Of a stretch of 64,000 nucleotides of DNA, positions 1 to 5,634 are shown piece after piece. This stretch comes from Roseomonas xinghualingensis (GTDB lineage Bacteria > Pseudomonadota > Alphaproteobacteria > Acetobacterales > Acetobacteraceae). Numbering within the stretch: the stretch's first letter is position 1; the number at the start of each line of letters is the position of its first letter. The translations under genes were made by a program, and so were the position numbers. The stretch is from positions 1 to 64,000 of the forward strand of contig NZ_JAOXLP010000014.1 of NCBI RefSeq assembly GCF_025791835.1, written 5' to 3'. The notes below the pieces were generated by a model. That model made no database searches. It was not told the origin of the DNA and saw only the letters and a list, made by a program, of their open reading frames with translations.

Positions 1-753
1 ATGCCATCCAATCCTTTGGACGACTTCTCCAACATCTTGGACACGACCTTCTCCATGCTCAGGGACATGGAGAGACGGTTCACCAAGCTTGCAGGTATCG
101 CGGACGGAGGGGGTTGCAGCCCCCTCCCCCACCTGCGCGAAGCTGGCGCGAACCTCGGCACCAGCGAAATTCATGAGGCGCGTGCCACGGGGCATTCCCC
201 GACCGCGCTTCTCCAGACGGCCCAGAGCAACAAGCTTTGCCCGGACCTTCTCCACGCGCTTCTCTGTGAGGCGCAGCCGGATTGCGGTCTGCCGCTCCGT
301 CAGGCCCTCGCGCGCCGCCTGCTCGACGGCATCGAAGTCACGGGAGAGCGGCGCCGGAACCGGCTTCGGCAGCGGCCGCTCCTTGCGGATCACCGTGTTG
401 CAGGTGGAGCGATCGGGGAAGATGTAGCGCGGAAGGCTGGGGCGGACGGCGACGATGTGGCCGACAACCTCCACCACCGGCTTGGGCTTCGGGTACAGAG
501 GCAGGCCGGCGAGAGCCCGCAGTGCCTTCTCGCGCAAGACATCGGGCTCGATACCGGCGGCGTCAGCCCAGCACTCGCGCGCCTCGGCCCATTCGCCCTC
601 ACGGTCAGTGAGGAAGCGGATGGCATTGTCCTTCTCATTGGGCGTCGGACGGGCGGCCGCCATGCCGCCGGGAATGTCCTCGGCGGCCCCGAGGTCAGCG
701 AAAGCCAGGCTGATGACAGCGGCGGCGAGTTCGCGGCCCGTGTGGATGCTCAT
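1..753 (-). CDS. Phage protein with helix-turn-helix region, 3' end beyond window
   Basis: The minus strand is open from ATG at 753 to the left edge (251 codons with no stop), so this is a partial gene. The start overlaps the upstream stop as ATGA (750-753). Residues 143-186 (DAVEQAAREGLTERQTAIRL and the following basic stretch ending RGRGMPRG) look like a winged or simple HTH. The middle (88-136) is rich in Pro, Lys and Val. It is the fifth and longest gene of the leftward operon after the Cro-like gene, where lambda-like phages keep replication or late-control genes; a replication-initiator or regulator role is only inferred from that position. I do not recognise the family. Confidence 0.6.
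   Translation of the reverse strand, partial: MSIHTGRELAAAVISLAFADLGAAEDIPGGMAAARPTPNEKDNAIRFLTDREGEWAEARECWADAAGIEPDVLREKALRALAGLPLYPKPKPVVEVVGHIVAVRPSLPRYIFPDRSTCNTVIRKERPLPKPVPAPLSRDFDAVEQAAREGLTERQTAIRLRLTEKRVEKVRAKLVALGRLEKRGRGMPRGTRLMNFAGAEVRASFAQVGEGAATPSVRDTCKLGEPSLHVPEHGEGRVQDVGEVVQRIGWH
106..127. repeat. Perfect 8-bp inverted repeat inside the partial phage gene
   Basis: GGAGGGGG at 106-113 pairs with CCCCCTCC at 120-127 around a TTGCAG loop. It lies within the open reading frame on the minus strand, so it could be simple coding sequence. It could also mark the real end of that gene if the frame stays open by chance. Confidence 0.4.
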
Positions 754-1028
754 GCCGCCACCTTCCGGCGCGCATCCCGCTCGGCCCGTGCAGCCAGCAA
801 CGCGGCGACGCGCGGCCCGACCGTCGCGTTCGGATGAGGCGTCCACCGCATGTGCCGGCAGCGCGGCTCTTCCCCGGTCGTCAGGAGCGCCGCCCGATGC
901 AGGCTGCGGAAGGAGAGGCAGTGCTTGCCGTCGTAATGCAGCTCCACCGGCTGATCGGGGAGGCCGGCCTCCACAAGCTGACGGAAGAAGGAATGCGCGT
1001 CCTGGGCGCGGGTGAGATCGACGCGCAT
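750..1028 (-). CDS. Hypothetical phage protein, 92 aa
   Basis: A small soluble protein with no recognised domain. Its ATG (1026-1028) directly abuts the TAG of the upstream membrane protein (1029-1031), and its stop overlaps the next start as ATGA. Both ends therefore fit translational coupling in the leftward phage operon. It begins MRVDLTRAQDAHSFF, has a central HYDGKHCLSF segment and a basic C-terminus. Function is unknown. Confidence 0.6.
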   Translation of the reverse strand: MRVDLTRAQDAHSFFRQLVEAGLPDQPVELHYDGKHCLSFRSLHRAALLTTGEEPRCRHMRWTPHPNATVGPRVAALLAARAERDARRKVAA

Positions 1029-1265
1029 CTACCGCCCCTCCCGCTCGATCACCGCGACCATGGCGACGACGACAGCGAGGCCGAGTGCGATGGCAGCAGC
1101 CCAGGCCAGGCCGCCGAGGACGAGGAACAGGTTCACCAGCACCCACCACGCGGAGACGGCGAGGATGCCGATCAGCGGCACGGCCGTCGCGAGCGGCAGG
1201 CGCTCGTCCTGCGGCTCTGCGCTGGGCGGCTCGTTGGGGAGGATGCAGGCGGTCAGGGCGGCCAT
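1029..1265 (-). CDS. Small two-helix membrane protein, 78 aa
   Basis: After a 27-residue N-terminus that includes a Pro/Glu-rich stretch, residues 28-72 form two hydrophobic segments separated by a short turn around LVLGGLAW, followed by the charged tail EREGR. The layout suggests an inner-membrane hairpin protein. It sits in the leftward phage operon, 3 bp after the 21-codon ORF. Small phage membrane proteins of this kind can be superinfection-exclusion or lysis-timing factors, but nothing in the sequence decides this. Confidence 0.55.
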   Translation of the reverse strand: MAALTACILPNEPPSAEPQDERLPLATAVPLIGILAVSAWWVLVNLFLVLGGLAWAAAIALGLAVVVAMVAVIEREGR

Positions 1266-1268
1266 GGA

Positions 1269-1334
1269 TCAGCGACCTCCCAGCAGGAGAGCGGCGGCGT
1301 AGGCAGCGAGGCCGAGGGCGTGGAAGGCCGACAT
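1269..1334 (-). CDS. Tiny hydrophobic peptide, 21 aa, coupled to the Cro-like gene
   Basis: The ATG at 1332-1334 overlaps the TGA of the Cro-like gene as ATGA, and the TGA (1269-1271) lies 3 bp before the ATG of the next gene. The peptide MSAFHALGLAAYAAALLLGG plus a final Arg is a single hydrophobic helix. Its tight fit between two coupled genes suggests it is translated, though it could simply be a coupling spacer. Confidence 0.4.
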   Translation of the reverse strand: MSAFHALGLAAYAAALLLGGR

Positions 1335-1564
1335 CAGGCGGCGCCTTCGTAGAGATGCGGGCAGGTATCCCGCACCGGGATCCGGTAGATCGCCTCGATC
1401 CTGGCCGCCTGCTCAGCCGGGACCCGGCCGCTGCGCTCCCAATTGCCGATCGCGCTCTTCACCACCCGCAGGCGCCTGGCCAGCTCAGCCTTGCTGCCAG
1501 CCAGCCGAATGGCCTCCGTCAGCCCGGAAGGGACCTCAATGTCTGCGGGTTGGATTTCGGACAT
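1334..1564 (-). CDS. Cro/YdaS-like phage regulator, 76 aa
   Basis: A small DNA-binding protein. LTEAIRLAGSKAELARRLRV followed by VKSAIGNWERSGRVPAEQAA matches the helix-turn-helix of the Cro/YdaS superfamily, with a short C-terminal tail. I chose the ATG at 1564. The reading frame is open further upstream, to ATG 1573 and GTG 1621, but both extra starts lie in or beyond the palindromic operator. No Shine-Dalgarno precedes 1564. A candidate -35 TTGCGG and -10 CACTAT, 17 bp apart on the minus strand, would start the transcript within a few bases of it, so it may be leaderless. It is the first gene of the leftward operon and divergent from the CI-like gene; presumably the lytic regulator. Confidence 0.75.
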   Translation of the reverse strand: MSEIQPADIEVPSGLTEAIRLAGSKAELARRLRVVKSAIGNWERSGRVPAEQAARIEAIYRIPVRDTCPHLYEGAA

Positions 1565-1566
1565 GC

Positions 1567-1591
1567 GGTGCATAGTGCATGCACCATGCAC
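1567..1591. promoter_or_regulatory. Operator cluster of the divergent phage regulators
   Basis: The palindrome GTGCATG-CAC-CATGCAC fills 1575-1591, and a further half-site GGTGCAT sits at 1567-1573. Together they lie immediately upstream of the chosen start of the Cro-like gene and overlap its candidate -10. The same 7-3-7 palindrome occurs at 2835-2851, which supports a protein-binding site. Which regulator binds cannot be told from sequence. Confidence 0.7.
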
Positions 1592-1634
1592 CAACCGCAA
1601 GAGATTTTCCTGCACCGACACAAAGGCGCCGCTG

Positions 1635-1653
1635 ATGCACCTTCCAGTGCATG
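1635..1653. promoter_or_regulatory. Second pair of GTGCAT half-sites over the CI-like start
   Basis: ATGCAC (1635-1640) and GTGCATG (1647-1653) are half-sites of the same motif in the reverse arrangement. The second contains the ATG at 1651. A protein bound here could autoregulate the rightward regulator gene. Confidence 0.45.
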
Positions 1654-2034
1654 GATCAAGCTATCTTGAGCCGCGCGGACCACATGCGGGCCGTCGGTGT
1701 TCGGCTGCGAAAAGTCATCGACGCCCTGGACATGTCCTATGTGGAAGCCGCGGCCCACATGGACGTTCCCAAGAACCACTTGGGGAACTGGATGAGGGGG
1801 GATGCCTATCCCCTCCCCTATGCCCTCTATCGGTTCTGCCGAATCACTGGCGCGACTGCTGACTGGGTCCTTTTGGGGGACCCTTCGGGCCTCCCGAAGA
1901 GGGTTTCGGACGAGCTGATAAGACGGGAACTGGAACCAGCGCCTCCTGCGGAACCGGATCGGCAGGATGCCGAAACCAATGAGCCCGGTGGAGCGGCACG
2001 CAGCCGACGGAAACGAAGCGCCGCTTCAGGCTAA
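1651..2034 (+). CDS. CI-like phage repressor, XRE type, 127 aa
   Basis: Residues about 15-60 (VGVRLRKVIDALDMSYVEAA, then VPKNHLGNWMRGDAYPLPYA) form an XRE helix-turn-helix, ending in GATADWVLLG, a closing motif common in short phage repressors. There is no peptidase (LexA-like) domain. The C-terminus from about 95 is Pro/Glu- then Arg/Lys-rich. The start is uncertain: ATG 1651 lies inside an operator half-site, and ATG 1684 (MRAVGVRL) is an alternative; neither has a clear Shine-Dalgarno. It diverges from the Cro-like gene across shared operators, as in immunity regions. Repressor of the element by inference. Confidence 0.7.
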   Translation: MDQAILSRADHMRAVGVRLRKVIDALDMSYVEAAAHMDVPKNHLGNWMRGDAYPLPYALYRFCRITGATADWVLLGDPSGLPKRVSDELIRRELEPAPPAEPDRQDAETNEPGGAARSRRKRSAASG

Positions 2035-2281
2035 CTGAAGGCATAGAGGAGCGTTCCCTTTTAGTTCCTTTCGAATGTAGCTAACCCAGAATTAATATGT
2101 CTAGGATTGTTGCCCTTACGTAACCCAAACAACACCGCACAAAGCCGACAGCGTTCCTAGTTGGGCGAAAATTTCGTCGATTTATCTGGGACTGCCTGCC
2201 GACAGCGGGCAATTTTTGACCCACAAGACGGGCAATTTTTCACCGCTACTCCCGTTGCGCGCGGGGGTGAATGTTGCCTCC
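2035..2281. promoter_or_regulatory. AT-richer intergenic region before the second regulator
   Basis: 247 bp without a convincing gene and visibly richer in A and T than its surroundings. It holds the near-palindrome CGAAAATTTCG (2166-2176) and two copies of GGGCAATTTTT, listed separately. No clean -35/-10 pair stands out. It probably carries the promoter and operators of the gene that follows. Confidence 0.5.
2207..2240 (+). repeat. Two direct repeats of GGGCAATTTTT, 23 bp apart
   Basis: The 11-mer occurs at 2207-2217 and 2230-2240. The flanks also match in part (CGGGCAATTTTT followed by GAC or CAC). Two helical turns of spacing upstream of an XRE-type gene suggests tandem regulator sites distinct from the GTGCATG family. 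Confidence 0.5.
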
Positions 2282-2704
2282 ATGCCACCGCCGCCGGATT
2301 CACCTCTGGTTCTTACGATCCGGGACTACCTGAAGCGCACGGGAACGAGCCCGCGTGCGCTGTCACTATTGGTTGGTAGAAACCCAACGCTGGTCCGATC
2401 CATCATGGAGGGCCGGTCGCAGAACCCCCGCGCCGACACCCTGCGAAGAATGGCCTCGGTCATGCGCGTTCCGATCGAGGCGCTCACGGGAGGAGATGGC
2501 GAAGTGGCTTCCCCTCGGATCCCAGGCAGGAAGCTGACCGCATCCCAGCGCGCCGAGGTTCTGCGCGTCTGGGACGCCCTGGATGACGACCGGCGCAAGC
2601 TGATCCTGATAGTGGTGCGCGCCATGGCGAAGGACGCCGGCATTTCGGACGGCGATATCCTCCCGGCGCCCGAGCCAGGCCCAGGGACCAGAACGGGCCG
2701 CTAG
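2282..2704 (+). CDS. XRE-family phage transcriptional regulator, 140 aa
   Basis: The N-terminal half contains a helix-turn-helix: TIRDYLKRTGTSPRALSLLV, then NPTLVRSIMEGRSQNPRADT and an RRMASVMRVPIEALTG tail, the standard XRE fold with a recognition helix and dimer helix. The C-terminal part (about 80-115, SQRAEVLRVWDALDDDRRKL) is a helical segment seen in many prophage regulators. I use ATG 2282; the frame is open further upstream but only to GTG or TTG codons, and no Shine-Dalgarno is strong. A third regulator beside the cI/cro-like pair could control the rightward operon or an anti-repression step. Confidence 0.65.
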   Translation: MPPPPDSPLVLTIRDYLKRTGTSPRALSLLVGRNPTLVRSIMEGRSQNPRADTLRRMASVMRVPIEALTGGDGEVASPRIPGRKLTASQRAEVLRVWDALDDDRRKLILIVVRAMAKDAGISDGDILPAPEPGPGTRTGR

Positions 2705-2760
2705 CCAGGCAGCCCAACCACACCGCACCCCAATCAAACAGAGCGCCTAGCTGCTGACGG

Positions 2761-2774
2761 CCCTGCCGGCAGGG
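2761..2774. terminator. 14-bp palindrome after the regulator gene
   Basis: CCCTGCCGGCAGGG is a perfect self-complementary sequence about 57 bp after the regulator stop. There is no T-run, so it is at best a weak terminator; it may instead be a protein site upstream of the next promoter. Confidence 0.3.
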
Positions 2775-2804
2775 AATGCCGCATGCACTGAGGCTCTAAT
2801 ATGA

Positions 2805-2821
2805 GTGCATGTGAGATGCAC
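2805..2821. promoter_or_regulatory. Upstream operator of the pentapeptide operon
   Basis: GTGCATG-TGA-GATGCAC is the 7-3-7 motif with one mismatch. Its centre lies 30 bp (about three helical turns) upstream of the centre of the perfect copy at 2835-2851, an arrangement that would allow cooperative binding on one DNA face. Confidence 0.6.
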
Positions 2822-2828
2822 TTTTCTG

Positions 2829-2858
2829 TTGACGGTGCATGACACATGCACCGATACT
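2829..2858 (+). promoter_or_regulatory. Sigma-70-type promoter with the operator filling its spacer
   Basis: The -35 TTGACG (2829-2834) is followed by exactly 17 bp, which are the perfect palindrome GTGCATG-ACA-CATGCAC (2835-2851), and then CGATAC/GATACT (2852-2858) as the -10. A protein on the palindrome would block polymerase directly. The promoter faces the pentapeptide gene and the 19-gene rightward operon. Confidence 0.7.
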
Positions 2859-2903
2859 CCCCTCCACACCCCGAGGGCGCGGCCCTCGACGCAGGAGGGA
2901 CAG

Positions 2904-3620
2904 ATGCCAGACACCCCCGAGACCGTGCCCGTCGAGATCAAGGATCGCTGGGACGCATCGCGTGTGCTGTTCCGCGCCGAGGTTGACGCTTCGATCCCGC
3001 TCTTCGGGCGCATCAAGGCGGCGGTGCTGCTGGCGGTTAAGGCAAAGACGTACCTGGGCGGCGCGAACCTGCGCGGCGCGTACCTGGGCGACGCGGACCT
3101 GCGCGGCGCGGACCTGCGCGGCGCGAACCTGCGCGGCGCGTACCTGGGCGACGCGTACCTGGGCGGCGCGTACCTGGGCGGCGCGGACCTGGGCGACGCG
3201 AACCTGCGCGGCGCGGACCTGCGCGGCGCGAACCTGCGCGGCGCGTACCTGGGCGACGCGAACCTGGGCGGCGCGGACCTGGGCGGCGCGGACCTGGGCG
3301 GCGCGGACCTGGGCGGCGCGAACCTGGGCGGCGCGAAGATCAGGCTGAAGACGGGCTTGGACGCCAAGCTCGCAGATGATCGCCCCATCCTCCAGATCGG
3401 CCCCATCGGCTCGCGCGGCGACACGCTGATGATCTTCAACACTGATCAGGGCGTGGTGGTGCAGACGGGCTGCTTCGGGCCCGCGCCGCTCTCTGAGTTC
3501 GCCGAGGCTGTGCGTGACGAGCATGGCGAGGCGGGGCATGGGCGGGATTACCTCGCCGCAGTCAGGTTGATCGAGGCGATGTTCCCGGTCGCCGCGGCTG
3601 CCGAGAGGGACGCCGCCTGA
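2904..3620 (+). CDS. Pentapeptide-repeat phage protein, 238 aa
   Basis: The first gene of the rightward operon. ATG 2904 follows the strong Shine-Dalgarno AGGAGGGA; the frame is open further upstream but without such a site. Residues 1-48 are a mixed N-terminal segment. Residues 49-143 contain 19 consecutive pentapeptides of form A(N/D/Y)L(R/G)(G/D), predicted to make a right-handed quadrilateral beta-helix. Residues 150-238 form a separate C-terminal domain (PILQIGPIGSRGDTLMIFNT; later HGRDYLAAVRLIEAMF), a pairing I associate with phage pentapeptide proteins. Pentapeptide helices can mimic DNA and bind gyrase (Qnr, MfpA), but the function here is not known. The next ATG overlaps the stop (TGATG). 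Confidence 0.85.
   Translation: MPDTPETVPVEIKDRWDASRVLFRAEVDASIPLFGRIKAAVLLAVKAKTYLGGANLRGAYLGDADLRGADLRGANLRGAYLGDAYLGGAYLGGADLGDANLRGADLRGANLRGAYLGDANLGGADLGGADLGGADLGGANLGGAKIRLKTGLDAKLADDRPILQIGPIGSRGDTLMIFNTDQGVVVQTGCFGPAPLSEFAEAVRDEHGEAGHGRDYLAAVRLIEAMFPVAAAAERDAA
3048..3332 (+). repeat. 19 tandem 15-bp repeats encoding the pentapeptides
   Basis: The units are nearly identical at DNA level: (GCG)(AAC/GAC/TAC)CTG(CGC/GGC)GGC, with changes almost only at the second codon and at the Arg/Gly and Gly/Asp positions. Synonymous sites barely vary. This points to recent expansion or homogenisation by slippage or unequal recombination, so the copy number is probably unstable. Confidence 0.9.
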
Positions 3621-3820
3621 TGCGCCCCGCCCTCCCCGCCTGGAAGAACCCGCCGCTGATCCGCCGCCGCGAGCGTGCCGAGGTTCGCGCGGCGCTGCTG
3701 CACATCGCGAAGTCGCCCAAGACCTGGCGGGTCATCGGCGTGCTGGTCCTGGGCGCCGCGCTGTTCTCCGCCGCGTCTCAGGGCGCGGTGGTGTCCCTCG
3801 CCGTGGCGATGGGGGCGTGA
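3620..3820 (+). CDS. Small phage protein with one membrane segment, 66 aa
   Basis: The start overlaps the pentapeptide stop (TGATG at 3618-3622). The N-terminal 36 residues are basic (KNPPLIRRRERAEVRAALLH); residues about 38-64 form a hydrophobic helix (VIGVLVLGAALFSAASQGAV). It is probably a single-pass membrane protein with its basic end in the cytoplasm. Family unknown. Confidence 0.6.
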   Translation: MRPALPAWKNPPLIRRRERAEVRAALLHIAKSPKTWRVIGVLVLGAALFSAASQGAVVSLAVAMGA

Positions 3821-3822
3821 GG

Positions 3823-4518
3823 ATGGGCATCCGGTACTACCCCGATCTCGTCCAGGGCACGGAGGAATGGCTGCAGGCTCGCTGCGGCATCCTCACGGCC
3901 AGCGAGATGAAGCTGATCCTGACGCCGACGCTCAAGGTCGCCGCGAACAAGGACGTGCGCACCCACCTTTACGAGCTGCTGGCCCAGCGCATCACACAGC
4001 ATGTGGAGCCCCACTATGTCGGCGACGACATGCTGCGGGGCCAAGAGGACGAGGTTGAGGCCCGCATTCTCTACGCCGAGCGGTACGCCCCGGTGCGGGA
4101 AGTGGGCTTCATCACCAACGACAAGTGGGGCTTCACCATCGGCTACTCGCCGGACGGTCTGGTCGGCGATGACGGCCTGATCGAGTGCAAGTCTCGGCGC
4201 CAGAAGTACCAGGTACAGACGATCCTCCAGCACGTTGAGGAGCGCACGGTTCCACCTGAATACCTCCTGCAGGTTCAGACCGGCCTGCTCGTCTCGGAAC
4301 GCTCATGGCTGGACTTCATCAGCTACTCGGGCGGCCTGCCGATGGTGACGATCCGTTGCCACGCTGTCCCAGAGGTTCAGGAAGCCATCATCGGCGCGGC
4401 CACCGAGTTCGAGCGGCAGATCGCCGAACTCCGCCGGAAATACAGCCTCATCGTTGGCTACGCCCCGAACCGCCTCATCCCCACTGAACGCCGCATCGAG
4501 CAGGAGATGGTCGTCTGA
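3823..4518 (+). CDS. YqaJ-family phage exonuclease, 231 aa
   Basis: A lambda-exonuclease-fold (YqaJ) nuclease that resects double-stranded DNA ends for single-strand-annealing recombination. The family signature is visible: W16 and R20 in QGTEEWLQARCGILTAS, the GQEDEVEARILYAER helix (about 73-87), then D111 in YSPDGLV and the metal-binding E121-x-K123 in LIECKSRR. The length is normal. ATG 3823 is preferred over the in-frame GTG at 3817, which overlaps the previous stop. The next gene overlaps by one base (TGATG) and is its likely recombination partner. The position matches red exo in the lambda left operon. Confidence 0.9.
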   Translation: MGIRYYPDLVQGTEEWLQARCGILTASEMKLILTPTLKVAANKDVRTHLYELLAQRITQHVEPHYVGDDMLRGQEDEVEARILYAERYAPVREVGFITNDKWGFTIGYSPDGLVGDDGLIECKSRRQKYQVQTILQHVEERTVPPEYLLQVQTGLLVSERSWLDFISYSGGLPMVTIRCHAVPEVQEAIIGAATEFERQIAELRRKYSLIVGYAPNRLIPTERRIEQEMVV

Positions 4519-5192
4519 TGGACATGTCCACGACGGTTGCCCCGAAGAGCAACCAGCTTAACGCCGACGACCTGATCGCCGGCCCGCGCACCATCACCAT
4601 CACGAAGGTCAGCGGTACCGGCAACGGGGACCAGCCTGTTGCGGTGTCCTTCGAGGGAGACAACTCGAAGCCCTACCTGCCATGCAAGTCGATGCGCCGA
4701 GTGATGATCGCCGCCTGGGGTCCTGATGCGGCGCAGTATGTCGGCCGCGCCATGACCCTCTACCGAGATGCCCGAGTGGCGTTCGGCGGAATGGAAGTGG
4801 GCGGCATCCGCATCTCGCACATGTCCCACATCGAGCGCGAGATGGTCATGGCCCTGACCGTCACGAAGGCCAAGCGGGCGCCGTACACTGTGAAGCCCCT
4901 GCGCCAGGCACCCCAGCAACAGAGCGCACCTGCCCAGGACAAAGCCTCGGGGGTTGCCCGCGACCTGATCGCCCGCATCAAGGACGCAGATAGCGCCGAG
5001 GTGCTGGAGGCCATCACAGGCGACGCCAAGGTGGTCCAGCAGAGGGAGTGGCTGACGGCCAAGCGCCCGGAGTTGGCCGCTGACGTGGATGCTGCGGTCC
5101 GCGCCGCTCTGGACGCTCTGCCTCAGGATGCCGACGCCATGCCGCCGGATGACGATTTCCCCGGCGACCGCCCGCTGGAGTCCGCGCAGTGA
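4518..5192 (+). CDS. Putative DNA-binding recombination partner of YqaJ, 224 aa
   Basis: It follows the exonuclease with a 1-bp overlap, the slot usually taken by a single-strand-annealing or single-strand-binding protein. The first 130 residues are a compact mixed domain (LIAGPRTITITKVSG ... YVGRAMTLYRDARVAFGG). Then comes a Gln/Pro/Ala linker, a helical segment (GVARDLIARIKDADSAEVLE), and an acidic Pro-rich tail containing PPDDDFPGD that resembles the acidic tip of SSB proteins. I do not see a RecT or Erf signature, so the annealing role is inferred from position and tail only. Confidence 0.65.
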   Translation: MDMSTTVAPKSNQLNADDLIAGPRTITITKVSGTGNGDQPVAVSFEGDNSKPYLPCKSMRRVMIAAWGPDAAQYVGRAMTLYRDARVAFGGMEVGGIRISHMSHIEREMVMALTVTKAKRAPYTVKPLRQAPQQQSAPAQDKASGVARDLIARIKDADSAEVLEAITGDAKVVQQREWLTAKRPELAADVDAAVRAALDALPQDADAMPPDDDFPGDRPLESAQ

Positions 5193-5401
5193 CCCCGATG
5201 CAGACCCCCACCCCCATCCTCTCCTTCACCGAGGCCGAGTGGGCCGACCTCTTCACGGCGTCGCGTTGCATCGCAGGCATCGAGCGGCACGTCATGCGGG
5301 CGCTGACCGAGGGCGACGTGATGCTCGCGCTGGGCCTGCAGCGTGTTGCGACCCTCGCCCGCGCCGCCGTCGAGGCGAAGTGCCTGGGGGCGCGGATATG
5401 A
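5189..5401 (+). CDS. Small phage protein, 70 aa
   Basis: It starts at GTG 5189 within the upstream stop (GTGA), or at the in-frame ATG 5198. It contains ILSFTEAEWADLFTASRCIA and a helical remainder. Function unknown; it is part of the chain of overlapping genes. Confidence 0.55.
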   Translation: MTPMQTPTPILSFTEAEWADLFTASRCIAGIERHVMRALTEGDVMLALGLQRVATLARAAVEAKCLGARI

Positions 5402-5634
5402 GCGAGATGATGCATGCGCGCGTGGCGCGCGTCCGGGCGCCTGTCCTGATCAGCGGGACGTTCACGGCGGAAGACCTGCGCACGATCGAGGCCGAGTTCC
5501 TGGGGCTGGCTCACAAGGCGCGGCTGATGGCCAAGGAGCATGACGACGCTGGCGAGCCAGAGGCGGCCGTGCCGGCGCGTGAGGACGCGCGCCTCTACGA
5601 GAGCATCGCCCAGAAGGCGGGAGACGCAGCATGA
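5398..5634 (+). CDS. Small phage protein, 78 aa
   Basis: ATG 5398 overlaps the preceding stop as ATGA. After a short beta-like segment (RVRAPVLISGTFTAEDL) it is helical and rich in Glu, Ala and Lys. Its stop overlaps the next ATG (ATGA, 5631-5634). The frame is open upstream of 5398, but that part overlaps two other genes. Function unknown. Confidence 0.6.
   Translation: MSEMMHARVARVRAPVLISGTFTAEDLRTIEAEFLGLAHKARLMAKEHDDAGEPEAAVPAREDARLYESIAQKAGDAA

Noticed and set aside
390..638. Minus-strand ORF of 82 codons
   Set aside because: Different frame from the longer partial phage gene on the same strand; composition is rich in Ser, Pro and Arg as in shadow frames of GC-rich DNA.
1..837. A plus-strand frame of 278 codons at the window start
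   Set aside because: It lies opposite a minus-strand frame that is coupled by ATGA to its neighbour and reads as a natural protein; the plus reading has random-like composition.
3048..3332. CRISPR array
   Set aside because: Units are 15 bp, directly adjacent with no spacers, and encode pentapeptides.
2839..3348. Plus and minus repeat-encoded frames over the pentapeptide region
   Set aside because: The 15-bp repeat keeps all frames open; only the frame starting at 2904 has a Shine-Dalgarno and continues into a non-repeat domain.
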